From Streptomyces sp. 135 (GTDB lineage Bacteria; Actinomycetota; Actinomycetes; Streptomycetales; Streptomycetaceae): 64,000 nucleotides of DNA. Below the pieces are notes generated by a model. It had not been told where the DNA came from and searched no databases. It saw only the letters and a program-made list of their open reading frames with translations. The position numbers and the translations under genes are program-made. The stretch lies in the NCBI RefSeq assembly GCF_020026305.1, contig NZ_CP075691.1, positions 2,728,001 through 2,792,000 of the forward strand, read 5' to 3'. Numbering within the stretch: position 1 is the first letter of the stretch; each line of letters starts with the position of its first letter. Of the stretch, positions 44,996 through 53,407 are shown in pieces.

Positions 44996-47260
44996 ATGCA
45001 CTCCACGGCGACACCCGCGACACCGGCGACCTCCGCGACTCCCGTGGCCACGGCGGTGACGGCGACCCACTGCCCGTACTGCGCGCTTCAGTGCGGGATG
45101 GGGCTGACGGCGGGCACCGGTGGTGGCGTGGAGGTCGTGGAGCGCGCGGCGTTCCCCGTGAACAAGGGCGCCCTGTGCGGCAAGGGACGCACGGCGCCCG
45201 CTCTGCTCTCCTCCCGGGTGCGCCTGACCGAGCCCCTCGTCCGATCCCACGCCACGGGCAAGCTCGCGCCGGCCACCTGGGAGGAGGCCCTGGACCGGAT
45301 CGCGGCCGAGCTGTCCCGCGCGCGTGCGGAACACGGCGCGGACTCCTGCGGGGTCTTCGGCGGAGGCGGGCTGACCAACGAGAAAGCGTACGCGCTCGGC
45401 AAGTTCGCGCGGGTGGCGCTCGGCACGTCGCAGATCGACTACAACGGACGGTTCTGCATGTCGTCGGCCGCGGCGGCCGGGCAGCGGGCGTTCGGGCTCG
45501 ACCGGGGGCTGCCGTTCCCGCTGGAGGACATCCCGCGCACCGGCTGCGTGATCCTCGTCGGGTCGAACCTCGCCGAGACGATGCCGCCCGCCCTGCGGTA
45601 CCTCACGGAACTGCGGGAGAACGGCGGCACGCTGATCGTCGTGGACCCGCGCCGGACGCGCACCGCCGAGCAGGCCGACCTGCATCTGGCGCCGCGTCCC
45701 GGCACGGACCTCGCCCTGGCGCTCGGCCTGCTGCACCTGGTCGTGGCCGGGGGCCGCACGGACGAGGCGTTCATCGAGGAGCGGACGACCGGCTGGGAGG
45801 AGGCGCGGGCGGCGGCGATGGCGCACTGGCCCGAGCTGGTCGAGCGGATCACCGGCGTGCCGGTGCCCCAACTGCGCGAGACGGTGCGCATGTTCTGCGA
45901 CGCGAAGGCCGCGATGGTGCTCACCGCGCGCGGGCCCGAGCAGCAGTCCAAGGGCACGGACACCGTCGGGGCGTGGATCAATCTGTGCCTCGCCACGGGC
46001 CGGGCGGGGCGTCCGCTGTCCGGGTACGGCTGCCTGACCGGGCAGGGCAACGGCCAGGGTGGGCGCGAACACGGCCAGAAGGCCGACCAGTTGCCCGGCT
46101 ACCGCAAGCTGACGGACCCGGCGGCGCGGGCCCACGTGGCGGAGGTCTGGGGCGTGGACCCCGACACGCTGCCGGGCCCCGGCCGGTCGGCGTACGAACT
46201 GCTCGACGCGCTCGGCGGGGACATCAGGACGCTGCTCCTGATGGGTTCCAACCCGGTCGTGTCGGCGCCCCGGGCCGCGCATGTGGAGGAGCGGCTGCGG
46301 TCGCTCGACTTCCTCGCGGTGGCGGACGTCGTACTGTCCGAGACGGCCGAACTGGCGGACGTGGTGCTGCCGGTGACGCAGTGGGCCGAGGAGACGGGGA
46401 CGGTGACCAACCTGGAGGGGCGGGTGCTGCTGCGCCGCCGGGCGGTGTCCGCGCCCGACGGGGTCCGCAGCGATCTGGAGGTGCTGCACGGGCTCGCGGC
46501 GCGGCTCGGCCACGGGAAGAAGTTCCCCACCGATCCGCGGGAGGTCTTCGAGGAGCTGCGCCGGGCGAGCGCGGGCGGGGCCGCGGACTACTCCGGCATC
46601 TCGTACGAGCGGTTGAGGGAGGGGGAAGGCGAGGGGGTGTTCTGGCCGTGCCCCCGTGGTGACGTGGAGGCGGGTGGCGAGGAGGCGGGTGGCGAGGTGG
46701 CCGTGCATCCCGGGACGCCTCGGCTGTTCCTCGACCGGTTCGCCACGGAGGACGGGCGGGCGCGGTTCGTGCCGGTCGTGCACCGGCCCGCCGCCGAGGA
46801 GCCGGACGCGGAGTATCCCGTGCTGCTGACCACCGGGCGGGTCCTCGCGCAGTACCAGTCGGGGGCGCAGACGCGGCGGGTCGATGAGCTCAACTCCGCG
46901 GCGCCCGGCCCGTTCGTGGAGGTGCATCCGCGGCTCGCGGCGCGGCTCGGGATAGCGGAGGGCGAGGCGGTCGCCGTGGTGTCGCGGCGTGGCCGGGCGG
47001 TAGCTCCGGCGCGGGTCACGTCGTCGATCCGTCCGGACACGGTCTTCATGCCGTTCCACTGGGCGGGCGAGGGGCGGGCCAATTCGCTGACGCATCCGGC
47101 GCTCGACCCGGTCTCGCGGATGCCGGAGTTCAAGGTGTGCGCGGTGCGGCTCGAACCGGCGGAGCCCATGACCATGAACGGGGACAGGGTCCTGAACACG
47201 GACGGGGACAGGGGCAGGGCCCGGGCGGGTGCGCGCCCGGGCCCGTCGGGACAGGGCTAG
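44996..47260 (+). CDS. nasA: Assimilatory nitrate reductase, molybdopterin catalytic subunit
   Basis: This 754-aa enzyme reduces nitrate to nitrite in the cytoplasm. An N-terminal [4Fe-4S] ligand set is C26-PYC29-ALQC33 with C61 in GALCGKG. Molybdopterin-domain blocks follow: FGGGGLTNEKAYALGKFARV, QIDYNGRFCMSSAAAAGQRA, GYGCLTGQGNGQGGREHGQK, LLLMGSNPVVSAP, DVVLSETAELADVVLPVTQW and, near the end, TGRVLAQYQSGAQTRRVDEL. It begins at ATG 44996 after a Thr/Ala/Pro-rich leader of about 20 residues, and it has an unstructured Gly/Arg tail. Nitrite produced would feed NirBD at 54.7 kb. Confidence 0.93.
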   Translation: MHSTATPATPATSATPVATAVTATHCPYCALQCGMGLTAGTGGGVEVVERAAFPVNKGALCGKGRTAPALLSSRVRLTEPLVRSHATGKLAPATWEEALDRIAAELSRARAEHGADSCGVFGGGGLTNEKAYALGKFARVALGTSQIDYNGRFCMSSAAAAGQRAFGLDRGLPFPLEDIPRTGCVILVGSNLAETMPPALRYLTELRENGGTLIVVDPRRTRTAEQADLHLAPRPGTDLALALGLLHLVVAGGRTDEAFIEERTTGWEEARAAAMAHWPELVERITGVPVPQLRETVRMFCDAKAAMVLTARGPEQQSKGTDTVGAWINLCLATGRAGRPLSGYGCLTGQGNGQGGREHGQKADQLPGYRKLTDPAARAHVAEVWGVDPDTLPGPGRSAYELLDALGGDIRTLLLMGSNPVVSAPRAAHVEERLRSLDFLAVADVVLSETAELADVVLPVTQWAEETGTVTNLEGRVLLRRRAVSAPDGVRSDLEVLHGLAARLGHGKKFPTDPREVFEELRRASAGGAADYSGISYERLREGEGEGVFWPCPRGDVEAGGEEAGGEVAVHPGTPRLFLDRFATEDGRARFVPVVHRPAAEEPDAEYPVLLTTGRVLAQYQSGAQTRRVDELNSAAPGPFVEVHPRLAARLGIAEGEAVAVVSRRGRAVAPARVTSSIRPDTVFMPFHWAGEGRANSLTHPALDPVSRMPEFKVCAVRLEPAEPMTMNGDRVLNTDGDRGRARAGARPGPSGQG

Positions 47261-47267
47261 GAGAGGG

Positions 47268-47567
47268 TCAGCAGGTGCGCCCGATGTACCAGGCGCCGTC
47301 GACGTCCCCGGCTTCGCCGATCCAGGTGACGCCGGGGCCGACGCACTTGACGGTGTTCGGGCCCCAGTCGTCGATCTCGATCAGGATCTTCGAGCCGTCG
47401 CTCGTGCAGTGGTTGTAGTAGGCGTCGCTGTGGGTCTCGTAGAACCCGCAGGGGTTCTGGATGGCGGACGGCGAGACGGCGGTCGCGGTGGCGGTCGCCG
47501 CCATCGACATACCGAGGGCGAGGGTCACGGCTCCGACGAACGCGGGCAGGGAACGGCGAACTCGCAT
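47268..47567 (-). CDS. Small secreted protein, DUF6355-like
   Basis: This 99-aa protein starts at ATG 47567 behind AAGGAGTCGC. A signal peptide covers about residues 1-30 (SLPAFVGAVTLALGMSMAA). The mature part has four Cys (NPCGFYETHSDAYYNHCTSD, TVKCVGPGVTWIG and the C-terminal RTC), probably two disulfides. The pattern fits the DUF6355 family of small exported actinomycete proteins. Function unknown. It converges on nasA, with its stop eight bases from the nasA end. Confidence 0.78.
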   Translation of the reverse strand: MRVRRSLPAFVGAVTLALGMSMAATATATAVSPSAIQNPCGFYETHSDAYYNHCTSDGSKILIEIDDWGPNTVKCVGPGVTWIGEAGDVDGAWYIGRTC

Positions 47568-47761
47568 GAAGCGACTCCTTCTTGAGGACGTGGTGCTCAC
47601 GCACCGATCGCGTGCACCGGAAGGGCACACGCAGAGTCTCATCGCGGTGACTCTTCGTGGTCACGCGATGTCGTCCGTATGAGTGATGGAGTACGCCAGA
47701 TCGAGTGCGTCGGCGTTTGAGCTGCGGTTTTCGTCTTCTGGGGCGGGTGGGGGGCGAGTTG

Positions 47762-48172
47762 TCAGTCGGCGGTCTCCCGCTCCACCCACTCCAGGTAGGC
47801 CGCGCTCCCCCGGACCACCGGCGTGGCAATGATCTCGGGGGTGTCGTAGTCGTGGGCCTCGGTGAGCCACGCCTCCAGGGCCGCATAGCGGGCGGCGGTC
47901 GTCTTGAGGAGCACCTGCCATTCCTGGGCGGTCTCGATCTCGCCCTCCCAGCGGTACACGGAGGTGATGGGCCCGGTGATCTGCGCACAGGCCGCGAGCC
48001 GCGCCCGGATCGCGCCGTACGCGAGTTCCCGCGCCTTGCCTTCCGCGTCGGCCGTGGTCAGCACGGTCAGCGCGGTCGGCGTGCCTGGTACGGGCGGCGC
48101 GGTGGGTACGGCCGGCGCGGTCGGTGCGGGCTGCGTCGTCGGTGCGGGCTGCGTCGTCGGTTCGTCGTCCAT
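47762..48172 (-). CDS. cutA: CutA-like divalent-ion tolerance protein
   Basis: This 136-aa protein has a Pro/Thr-rich leader of about 32 residues and then a CutA1 domain: ALTVLTTADAEGKARELAYG, LAACAQITGPITSVYRWEGE and EWQVLLKTTAARYAALEAWL, ending PVVRGSAAYLEWVERE. CutA forms very stable trimers and is linked to copper tolerance and signalling, but the mechanism is unclear. The leader with repeated TTQPAP words is unusual for the family. It is 56 bases downstream of the FMN reductase on the same strand and may share its transcript. Confidence 0.88.
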   Translation of the reverse strand: MDDEPTTQPAPTTQPAPTAPAVPTAPPVPGTPTALTVLTTADAEGKARELAYGAIRARLAACAQITGPITSVYRWEGEIETAQEWQVLLKTTAARYAALEAWLTEAHDYDTPEIIATPVVRGSAAYLEWVERETAD

Positions 48173-48228
48173 ACGGCGATTGTGCACAGCGGCGGCCAGG
48201 ACTCGCCGAGCCGACGGCCCCCGCCTAC

Positions 48229-48885
48229 TCAACTCCCGTACGGACGCACCGCCTTGGCGCCCCGGAGCGCCCAGCCCCACCAGGCCAGCTGGTCGAGCAT
48301 GGCCTTGGCTGCGGCGTCGGCGCCCGCCGGATCGCGGTGGTTGCCGGCGTCGTCGAAGAGGGCGCCCGCGTTGTGGAAGGAGACGGTGTCGCGGATGGTG
48401 ACCGTGTGCAGTTCGGCGAAGACCGGGCGCAGGTGCTCGACGGCCCGCAGGCCTCCGGAGAGCCCGCCGTAGGAGACGAAGGCGACGGGCTTGGCCTCCC
48501 ACTCCGCCTTGTGCCAGTCGACGACGCTCTTGAGCGACGCCGGGTAGGAGTGGTTGTACTCGGGGGTGAGGACGATGAACGCGTCGGCGGCGGCCAGCTT
48601 CGGGGTGACCTTGGCGAGTTCGGCGGCGACGGCGGCGGACGGGTTGAAGGAGAGGGAGGTCGGCAGGTCGACCTCGGCGAGGTCGACGACGTCGAGGGAG
48701 AGGTCGGAGCGTTCGCGGACCCGGGAGAGCAGCCACTCGGCGACGATCGGCCCGAAGCGGCCCTCGCGGTTGCTGCCGATGATCACGGCGACGCGGAGCG
48801 GCGCGTCGGCGTCCGAGGAGACGGCGGAGGACGCGGTGGCGGAGGAGGAAGGCAGGGTGGACGAGGAGGACGTGGTCTCAGTCAT
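48229..48885 (-). CDS. NADPH-dependent FMN reductase
   Basis: This 218-aa flavodoxin-fold protein starts with about 28 Ser/Thr/Ala residues, then LRVAVIIGSNREGRFGPIVA (FMN phosphate loop), AFIVLTPEYNHSYPASLKS and VAFVSYGGLSGGLRAVEHLR. These are the marks of the NADPH-dependent FMN reductase family. It is divergent from a SoxR gene. In S. coelicolor an FMN reductase is a known member of the SoxR regulon, so control by redox-cycling compounds is likely. Confidence 0.92.
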   Translation of the reverse strand: MTETTSSSSTLPSSSATASSAVSSDADAPLRVAVIIGSNREGRFGPIVAEWLLSRVRERSDLSLDVVDLAEVDLPTSLSFNPSAAVAAELAKVTPKLAAADAFIVLTPEYNHSYPASLKSVVDWHKAEWEAKPVAFVSYGGLSGGLRAVEHLRPVFAELHTVTIRDTVSFHNAGALFDDAGNHRDPAGADAAAKAMLDQLAWWGWALRGAKAVRPYGS

Positions 48886-48894
48886 GGGCCAAGC

Positions 48895-48922
48895 CTCTTA
48901 GTTAAACCATGGTTCAGGTCAA
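48895..48922 (-). promoter_or_regulatory. SoxR-type operator and promoter of the FMN reductase gene
   Basis: On the minus strand CTTGACCTGAACCATGGT is followed by TTAACTAAGAGG. It holds a -35 element (TTGACC at 48917-48922) next to the dyad AACCATGGTT, with a poorly defined -10 (TAAGAG at 48895-48900). A dyad inside the spacer is the classical MerR-family arrangement, and its core resembles SoxR boxes. The operator lies between the divergent reductase and soxR genes. Confidence 0.6.
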
Positions 48923-48948
48923 GCGCGCCCTGTGGCTAATCTGACCGC

Positions 48949-49506
48949 ATGACCGCGCATCTCGCACCGGACGCCAAGGAAGCCACCGTCGGAGAGCTCG
49001 CCACACGCAGCGGGGTCGCCCCGTCGGCCCTGCGGTTCTACGAACGCGAGGGGCTCATCAAGTCCCGCCGCACCTCTGGCAATCAGCGCCGTTACAGCCG
49101 CGACACCCTGCGCAGGGTCGCCTTCATCCGCACCTCGCAGCGGCTCGGCATCCCGCTCGCCACCATCCGCGAGGTGCTCGGTCTGCTGCCCGAGGACCGC
49201 ACGCCGACCCGCGAGGACTGGGCACGGATCTCCGAGTGCTGGCGCGCGGATCTCGACGACCGCATCCGCACCCTCCAGCGGCTGCGCGACAACCTCACCG
49301 ACTGCATCGGCTGCGGCTGCCTCTCGCTCGCCAAGTGCGCGCTGACCAACCCGTGGGACGAACTGGGCGAGCGCGGCCCCGGGCCGCGCCGCCTGCTGGA
49401 GGACAACCCGTGCGGCCCCGCGGGCCGCACGGACACGGCGGAGGCCGGCGCCCCAGGGCCGGGGGAAGCCGGAACCGCCGCCGGTCCGCAGGAAGCCGGG
49501 GGCTAG
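48949..49506 (+). CDS. soxR: SoxR redox-sensing MerR-family activator
   Basis: This 185-aa protein has a MerR HTH (residues 12-80; [34 protein letters not shown]), a dimerisation helix and the [2Fe-2S] ligand set C119-I-G-C122-G-C124-LSLAK-C130. The cysteine pattern is diagnostic of SoxR, which is activated by oxidation of the cluster by redox-active metabolites. A C-terminal tail of about 40 Gly/Ala/Pro residues is longer than usual. No clear ribosome site precedes ATG 48949, so a leaderless transcript is possible. Its target is the divergent FMN reductase. Confidence 0.93.
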   Translation: MTAHLAPDAKEATVGELATRSGVAPSALRFYEREGLIKSRRTSGNQRRYSRDTLRRVAFIRTSQRLGIPLATIREVLGLLPEDRTPTREDWARISECWRADLDDRIRTLQRLRDNLTDCIGCGCLSLAKCALTNPWDELGERGPGPRRLLEDNPCGPAGRTDTAEAGAPGPGEAGTAAGPQEAGG

Positions 49507-49913
49507 TCGCGCTTGGGCCAGACGGGGCCCTGATCGGTCCAGATGACACCCTTGTTGCGGCAGAGGCAGAAGGGGTGGCCGATGGGGTCGGTATAGACGC
49601 GGAAGCCGTAGCCGTCGGGCTCGACGCAGTCCCGCTGCGGGGTGGCACCGAGGGCCACGACGCGGCGCTCTTCGGCCTCGATGTCGTCGACTTCGAAGTC
49701 GAGGTGGAACTGCTTGGGGTGCTCGTTGTCGGGCCACTGCGGTGCGCGGTAGTCCTCCACCTGAATGAAGGCCAGTTCGATCTCGCCGAACTGGATACCG
49801 GCCCAGTTCTCGTTGCTGCCCTCCTTGACCGGGAGCCCCGTCACTTCGGAGTAGAAGGCTGCCAGCTTCATCGTGTCCGGGCAGTCGATGATGAAGTCGG
49901 TTAGTCGTAGCAT
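49503..49913 (-). CDS. VOC/glyoxalase-superfamily protein
   Basis: This 136-aa protein starts at ATG 49913 ([20 protein letters not shown]). It has the two beta-alpha-beta-beta-beta modules of the VOC fold, with [32 protein letters not shown] and [13 protein letters not shown]. Such Streptomyces proteins are annotated as VOC family or glyoxalase-like; some give antibiotic resistance and others bind metals. The substrate is unknown. Its stop overlaps the soxR stop on the other strand. Confidence 0.85.
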   Translation of the reverse strand: MLRLTDFIIDCPDTMKLAAFYSEVTGLPVKEGSNENWAGIQFGEIELAFIQVEDYRAPQWPDNEHPKQFHLDFEVDDIEAEERRVVALGATPQRDCVEPDGYGFRVYTDPIGHPFCLCRNKGVIWTDQGPVWPKRD

Positions 49914-49969
49914 TCCGTGATCTTGCCACAAGATCAAAAGCGTCGGAGGCCGTCTCGTAGCGTGGCGCC

Positions 49970-50796
49970 ATGACAACTCCTGCGCTGGTGCAGCGCATGG
50001 AGATCGACGGACGCCCCGCCACCGCGGAGAACCTGCTGTGGCCCGTCCTCGTCAACACCGGACACTTCACCGCGATGCAGGTCAGAGGCGGCAAGGTGCG
50101 CGGCATCGACCTCCATCTGGACCGCCTCGACGCGGCGACGCGCGAACTGTTCGGGCGGGGGCTCGACGGGGAGCGGGTACGTGGCCTGATCCGGCACATC
50201 CTGCGCGGCGACCCCGCCGGCGCGAGCGTCATCGACGACGCCTCCGTACGCGTCCACGTCCACGCCCCCGAAGGCGAACCGTCCCTGATGGTGACCGTGC
50301 GGCCGCCCACCGTGCTGACCGCCGCCATGGCGGACCGCGCGCGGGCGATGATGTCCGTGCCGTACCAGCGGCCCTTCACCCACATCAAACATCTGGGCGG
50401 CTTCGGACAGGCCCACTACGGCGAGCTGGCGCGGCGCGCGGGCCTCGACGACGCGCTGCTCACCGGCCCCGGCGGCCAGATCAGCGAGGGCCCGTCACGA
50501 ACATCGCCTTCTGCGAGCGCACGCCGGGCGGCCCGCGGATCGTGTGGCCGAACGCGCCGCACCTGGCGGGCATCACGATGCGGCTGATCGAGGCGCGCCT
50601 GCCGGCCGCCGGACTGCCCACCGCGCACGCGCCCGTCACCCTCGCGGACCTGCCGTCGTACACGGCGGCGTTCGTCACCAACGCGTGGGGCGTCAGCCCG
50701 GTGCGGCGCGTCGACTCCGTCGCGTACGCGGTCGACGAGAAGCTGATGGCGACGGTGGCCGGGGTCTACGAGGAGGTGCCCTGGGACACGGTCTGA
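49970..50796 (+). pseudogene. Class IV aminotransferase, one-base frameshift
   Basis: ATG 49970 opens a PLP fold-type IV enzyme: NTGHFTAMQVRGGKVRGIDL, HLDRLDAATRELFGRGL and THIKHLGGFGQAHYGELARR with the candidate PLP Lys, then GPGGQISEGP. The frame is lost near 50493 and resumes as VTNIAFCERTPGG, NAPHLAGITMRLIEARLP and FVTNAWGVSPVRRVD, ending at 50796. One extra C in the run GGGCCCG restores about 275 aa. The family includes branched-chain aminotransferase and aminodeoxychorismate lyase. Both halves look conserved, so an error in the sequence is as likely as decay. Confidence 0.8.
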
Positions 50797-51065
50797 GCGC
50801 GCCGCCGCGTCGGGTCACCCATTCACAGGCGCCGGGCACGCTCTTCGGAATCTCGCCGGCCAGACGCCGGTGACCTGCTGGAACTCTCCCGCCGATGCGC
50901 CGAAGTTCCCCCATACGGGCGGCATACGGACGGCTTCGTGGCGCCACATCAGGAGGCGGTCGCCGCCGAGTGCCCTTTACCTCGGTACAGCGGGACTCGA
51001 CCGACGCAGCGGCACTTGGGGGTGCCGCGGGGCGCGTTCCGCGAGGCCTCGGAGGAACGAGCACC

Positions 51066-51617
51066 ATGCGCAACGCCCGTCTGCTGTCCGGTACCGCACT
51101 CGCCGTAGCGACGGTGGGCGCCCTGGCCGCCCCCGCGACCGCCGTCCCCGTCGGCGGGCTGGAGATCCGCCCCGCCACCGTCACCCCCGGCTCCGCCGTC
51201 ACCGTGCACACCACGGCCTGCGGCTCCGGCGGGACCGCGAGCGGGGACGCCAGCGCGGTCGGGGCGGGCGCCTTCACCCTGGCGCCGGGCAAGCGCCCCG
51301 AGGAGGCGGTCGGGCGCTTCGAGGTGCCGCCGTCCGCGCAGCCCGGCACCTACGAGATCGTCGCGAAGTGCTCCGGTTCCGGAGGCGCCGCCGTGAAGAA
51401 CAAGCAGGTGGCGGGCGATCTGGTGGTGACGATCACCTCCACCGCGGCCGCCGCGGAGCAACCCCGGCCGCATCCGAGGGGACATGTGAAGACGGGGGTC
51501 GGCGGCACGCTCGGTCCCGACCCCGTGCAGACCGCGGCGGGAGTGGCCGCCCTGGCCGTCGCCGCCGCGGGCGGTACCTGGCTCCTGCATCGCCGGGCGA
51601 GAGGCGACAGGATCTGA
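51066..51617 (+). CDS. Secreted surface protein with C-terminal anchor helix
   Basis: This 183-aa protein starts at ATG 51066 behind GGAGGAACGA. A signal peptide (1-26) ends APATA. The mature part (27-125) is a beta-rich domain with two Cys (TTACGSGGTA, EIVAKCSGSG). A Pro-rich spacer, a hydrophobic helix (GVAALAVAAAGGTWLL) and an Arg tail follow. The layout is that of a wall or membrane surface protein. No LPXTG motif is present. It lies 120 bases upstream of a class F-type sortase gene, its likely functional partner. Confidence 0.75.
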   Translation: MRNARLLSGTALAVATVGALAAPATAVPVGGLEIRPATVTPGSAVTVHTTACGSGGTASGDASAVGAGAFTLAPGKRPEEAVGRFEVPPSAQPGTYEIVAKCSGSGGAAVKNKQVAGDLVVTITSTAAAAEQPRPHPRGHVKTGVGGTLGPDPVQTAAGVAALAVAAAGGTWLLHRRARGDRI

Positions 51618-51737
51618 CGGACACCCTCCGCTGTCCACCGGTACCGCCGCCCCTGCCCCCCTCCCTGCCCGTGTCCCCTCGTGGGCGGGGAGGGGGACGA
51701 GGGCAACCGGCCCGACCGACCCCGAGGGGGATGCCGC

Positions 51738-52484
51738 ATGCGCCGCACACGTCGCGTTTCCCGTACGTCAGTCACACGCCGCGTCTCGCGTACGCCGACC
51801 CGCGCCAAGGGGGCCAAGGGGGCCACGGGGGCGAAGGCCCGTACGGCGTCCGGTACGCGCAGGAGGACCGGCAACGCCGCCATAGCGACCGTCACCGCCG
51901 TGGCGCTCTGCTCCGGGGCGTGGCTGCTGCGCAACGGCACCGCGTCGCACCCGCCACCGCAGCCCTCCCCCGCGCAGGCCGCACCGTCCCGGCCGGGCGC
52001 CGACCACTCCGCCGGCACCGCGGCGCTGCCGCCCTCCCCGCCCGACCGCGTGCGGATCCCGGCGATCGGCGTCGACGCACCGCTGATGGGGCTCGGCCTG
52101 ACCCCGCAGGGCAGCCTCGACGTACCGCCGCCGGGCCGGAAGAACCTCGCCGGCTGGTACGAGGCGGGCACCACGCCCGGCGAGCGGGGCACCGCCATCG
52201 TCGCGGGCCACGTCGACAACAAGGAGGGCCCGGCCGTCTTCTACGAACTGGGCGCGCTGAGCAGGGGCCGCACCATCGAGGTCGAGCGCAGGGACGGCAG
52301 CGTGGCCGTCTTCACGGTCCACGCGAACGAGGTGTACGACGCCAAGGACTTCCCCGACGAGAAGGTGTACGGCCCTGCTCCGCGCCCCGAGCTGCGGGTC
52401 ATCACCTGCGGCGGCAAGTACTCGAAGCGGACCGGCTACCAGGGCAACGTGGTGGTCTTCGCGCATCTGACCGCGGTGCGCTGA
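51738..52484 (+). CDS. Class F-type sortase
   Basis: This 248-aa protein starts at ATG 51738 behind GAGGGGG. The N-terminus is very basic (1-44), followed by one membrane helix (AAIATVTAVALCSGAWLL) and a Pro-rich linker. The sortase barrel has catalytic His158 in AIVAGHVDNKEGP, Cys224 in LRVITCGGKYSKR and Arg231. Class F sortases of actinomycetes attach proteins to the wall or modify surface proteins; their substrates are poorly known. The upstream secreted protein is the obvious candidate. Confidence 0.92.
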   Translation: MRRTRRVSRTSVTRRVSRTPTRAKGAKGATGAKARTASGTRRRTGNAAIATVTAVALCSGAWLLRNGTASHPPPQPSPAQAAPSRPGADHSAGTAALPPSPPDRVRIPAIGVDAPLMGLGLTPQGSLDVPPPGRKNLAGWYEAGTTPGERGTAIVAGHVDNKEGPAVFYELGALSRGRTIEVERRDGSVAVFTVHANEVYDAKDFPDEKVYGPAPRPELRVITCGGKYSKRTGYQGNVVVFAHLTAVR

Positions 52485-52507
52485 GCCCCTGCGGGTCGGG
52501 CCGGGGC

Positions 52508-53290
52508 TCAGGCGACCCACTGTTCGTACGCCATCTTCACCACGAGCCCGAAGACGGTGGTCAGGAGCACGATCCGGACGAAACCGCTGCCCTTCTTGAG
52601 CGCCGTGCGGGCGCCGAACATGCCGCCCGCGAGGTTGAAGAGGGCCATCAGCGCGGCCAGTTGCCACAGGACGGCGCCCTGCCAGGCGAACATCGCGAGG
52701 GCGCCGGCGTTGGTGCAGCAGTTGACGATCTTCGCGGTGGCCGACGCGGAGACCAGGTCGAGGTGGAGCACGGCGGTCAGGGCGAGCACGAGGAAGGTGC
52801 CCGTGCCGGGGCCGACGAGGCCGTCGTAGAAGCCGATGCCGAGGCCCGCGAGGCCGATCGCGGCGAGGATCCGCTTCGGTGAGGCGGGCTCCGCGGCGGG
52901 CGCGGTGCCGAAGGCGGGCCGCAGCATCACGAAGCTGCCGACGGCGACGAGCACCACCATGATCACGGGTTTCAGTACGTCGGTGCTCATCCCCGCCGCG
53001 AAGAAGGCGCCGCCCATCGACCCGGCGAGCGCGGCGAGGCCGATCCGGACGGCGGTGGGCACGTCGACGGGGGTCTTCTTCACGTAGGTCACCGCGGCGC
53101 CCGTCGTACCGACGATCGCCACCGCCTTGTTCGTGCCGAGGGCGTGCGCGGCCGGGGTACCGCCCGGCAGGCCGAGCAGCAGGGCGGGGAGCAGCAGCAG
53201 TCCGCCGCCACCGACCACGGCGTCGATCCAGCCGGCCGCGAGGGCGGCGACGCAGAGCACGACGACCGTGGTCATGGATATGTCAGGCAT
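52508..53290 (-). CDS. TSUP/TauE-SafE family transporter
   Basis: This 260-aa protein has about eight hydrophobic helices. Family blocks are WIDAVVGGGGLLLLPALLLG, ALGTNKAVAIVGTTGAAVTY, GFYDGLVGPGTGTFLVLALT and SASATAKIVNCCTNAGALAM. TSUP proteins move sulfite or other small anions. ATG 53290 is chosen; ATG 53275 is possible. The open frame extends far upstream but only as antisense of the next gene. It is divergent from the nitrite reductase operon and might export nitrite or sulfite, which is speculation. Confidence 0.9.
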   Translation of the reverse strand: MPDISMTTVVVLCVAALAAGWIDAVVGGGGLLLLPALLLGLPGGTPAAHALGTNKAVAIVGTTGAAVTYVKKTPVDVPTAVRIGLAALAGSMGGAFFAAGMSTDVLKPVIMVVLVAVGSFVMLRPAFGTAPAAEPASPKRILAAIGLAGLGIGFYDGLVGPGTGTFLVLALTAVLHLDLVSASATAKIVNCCTNAGALAMFAWQGAVLWQLAALMALFNLAGGMFGARTALKKGSGFVRIVLLTTVFGLVVKMAYEQWVA

Positions 53291-53357
53291 GATCGCGACC
53301 CTATAGCCAACCCTCACACCACCCCCGAGCGGACGCTGAGCGCACCGTTCCCCCGGA

Positions 53358-53384
53358 GAAACAACGCGGCCCCGGCCGGGAAAC
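53358..53384 (+). promoter_or_regulatory. Candidate GlnR site upstream of the nitrite reductase operon
   Basis: GAAAC occurs at 53358-53362 and 53380-53384, exactly 22 bases apart, which is the period of GlnR b-sites. GTTCC, a partial match to the gTnAc half, lies six bases before the first. The site is 24-50 bases before the first ATG. GlnR control of nirB is established in Streptomyces; the site itself is my reading. Confidence 0.45.
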
Positions 53385-53407
53385 ACCCGCCCCGCAGGCT
53401 GCTGAGC

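Noticed and set aside
43961..47095. About 1040-codon open frame opposite nasA and the SanA-like gene
   Set aside because: Arg/His/Pro-rich shadow with no domain. nasA on the plus strand has all its motifs.
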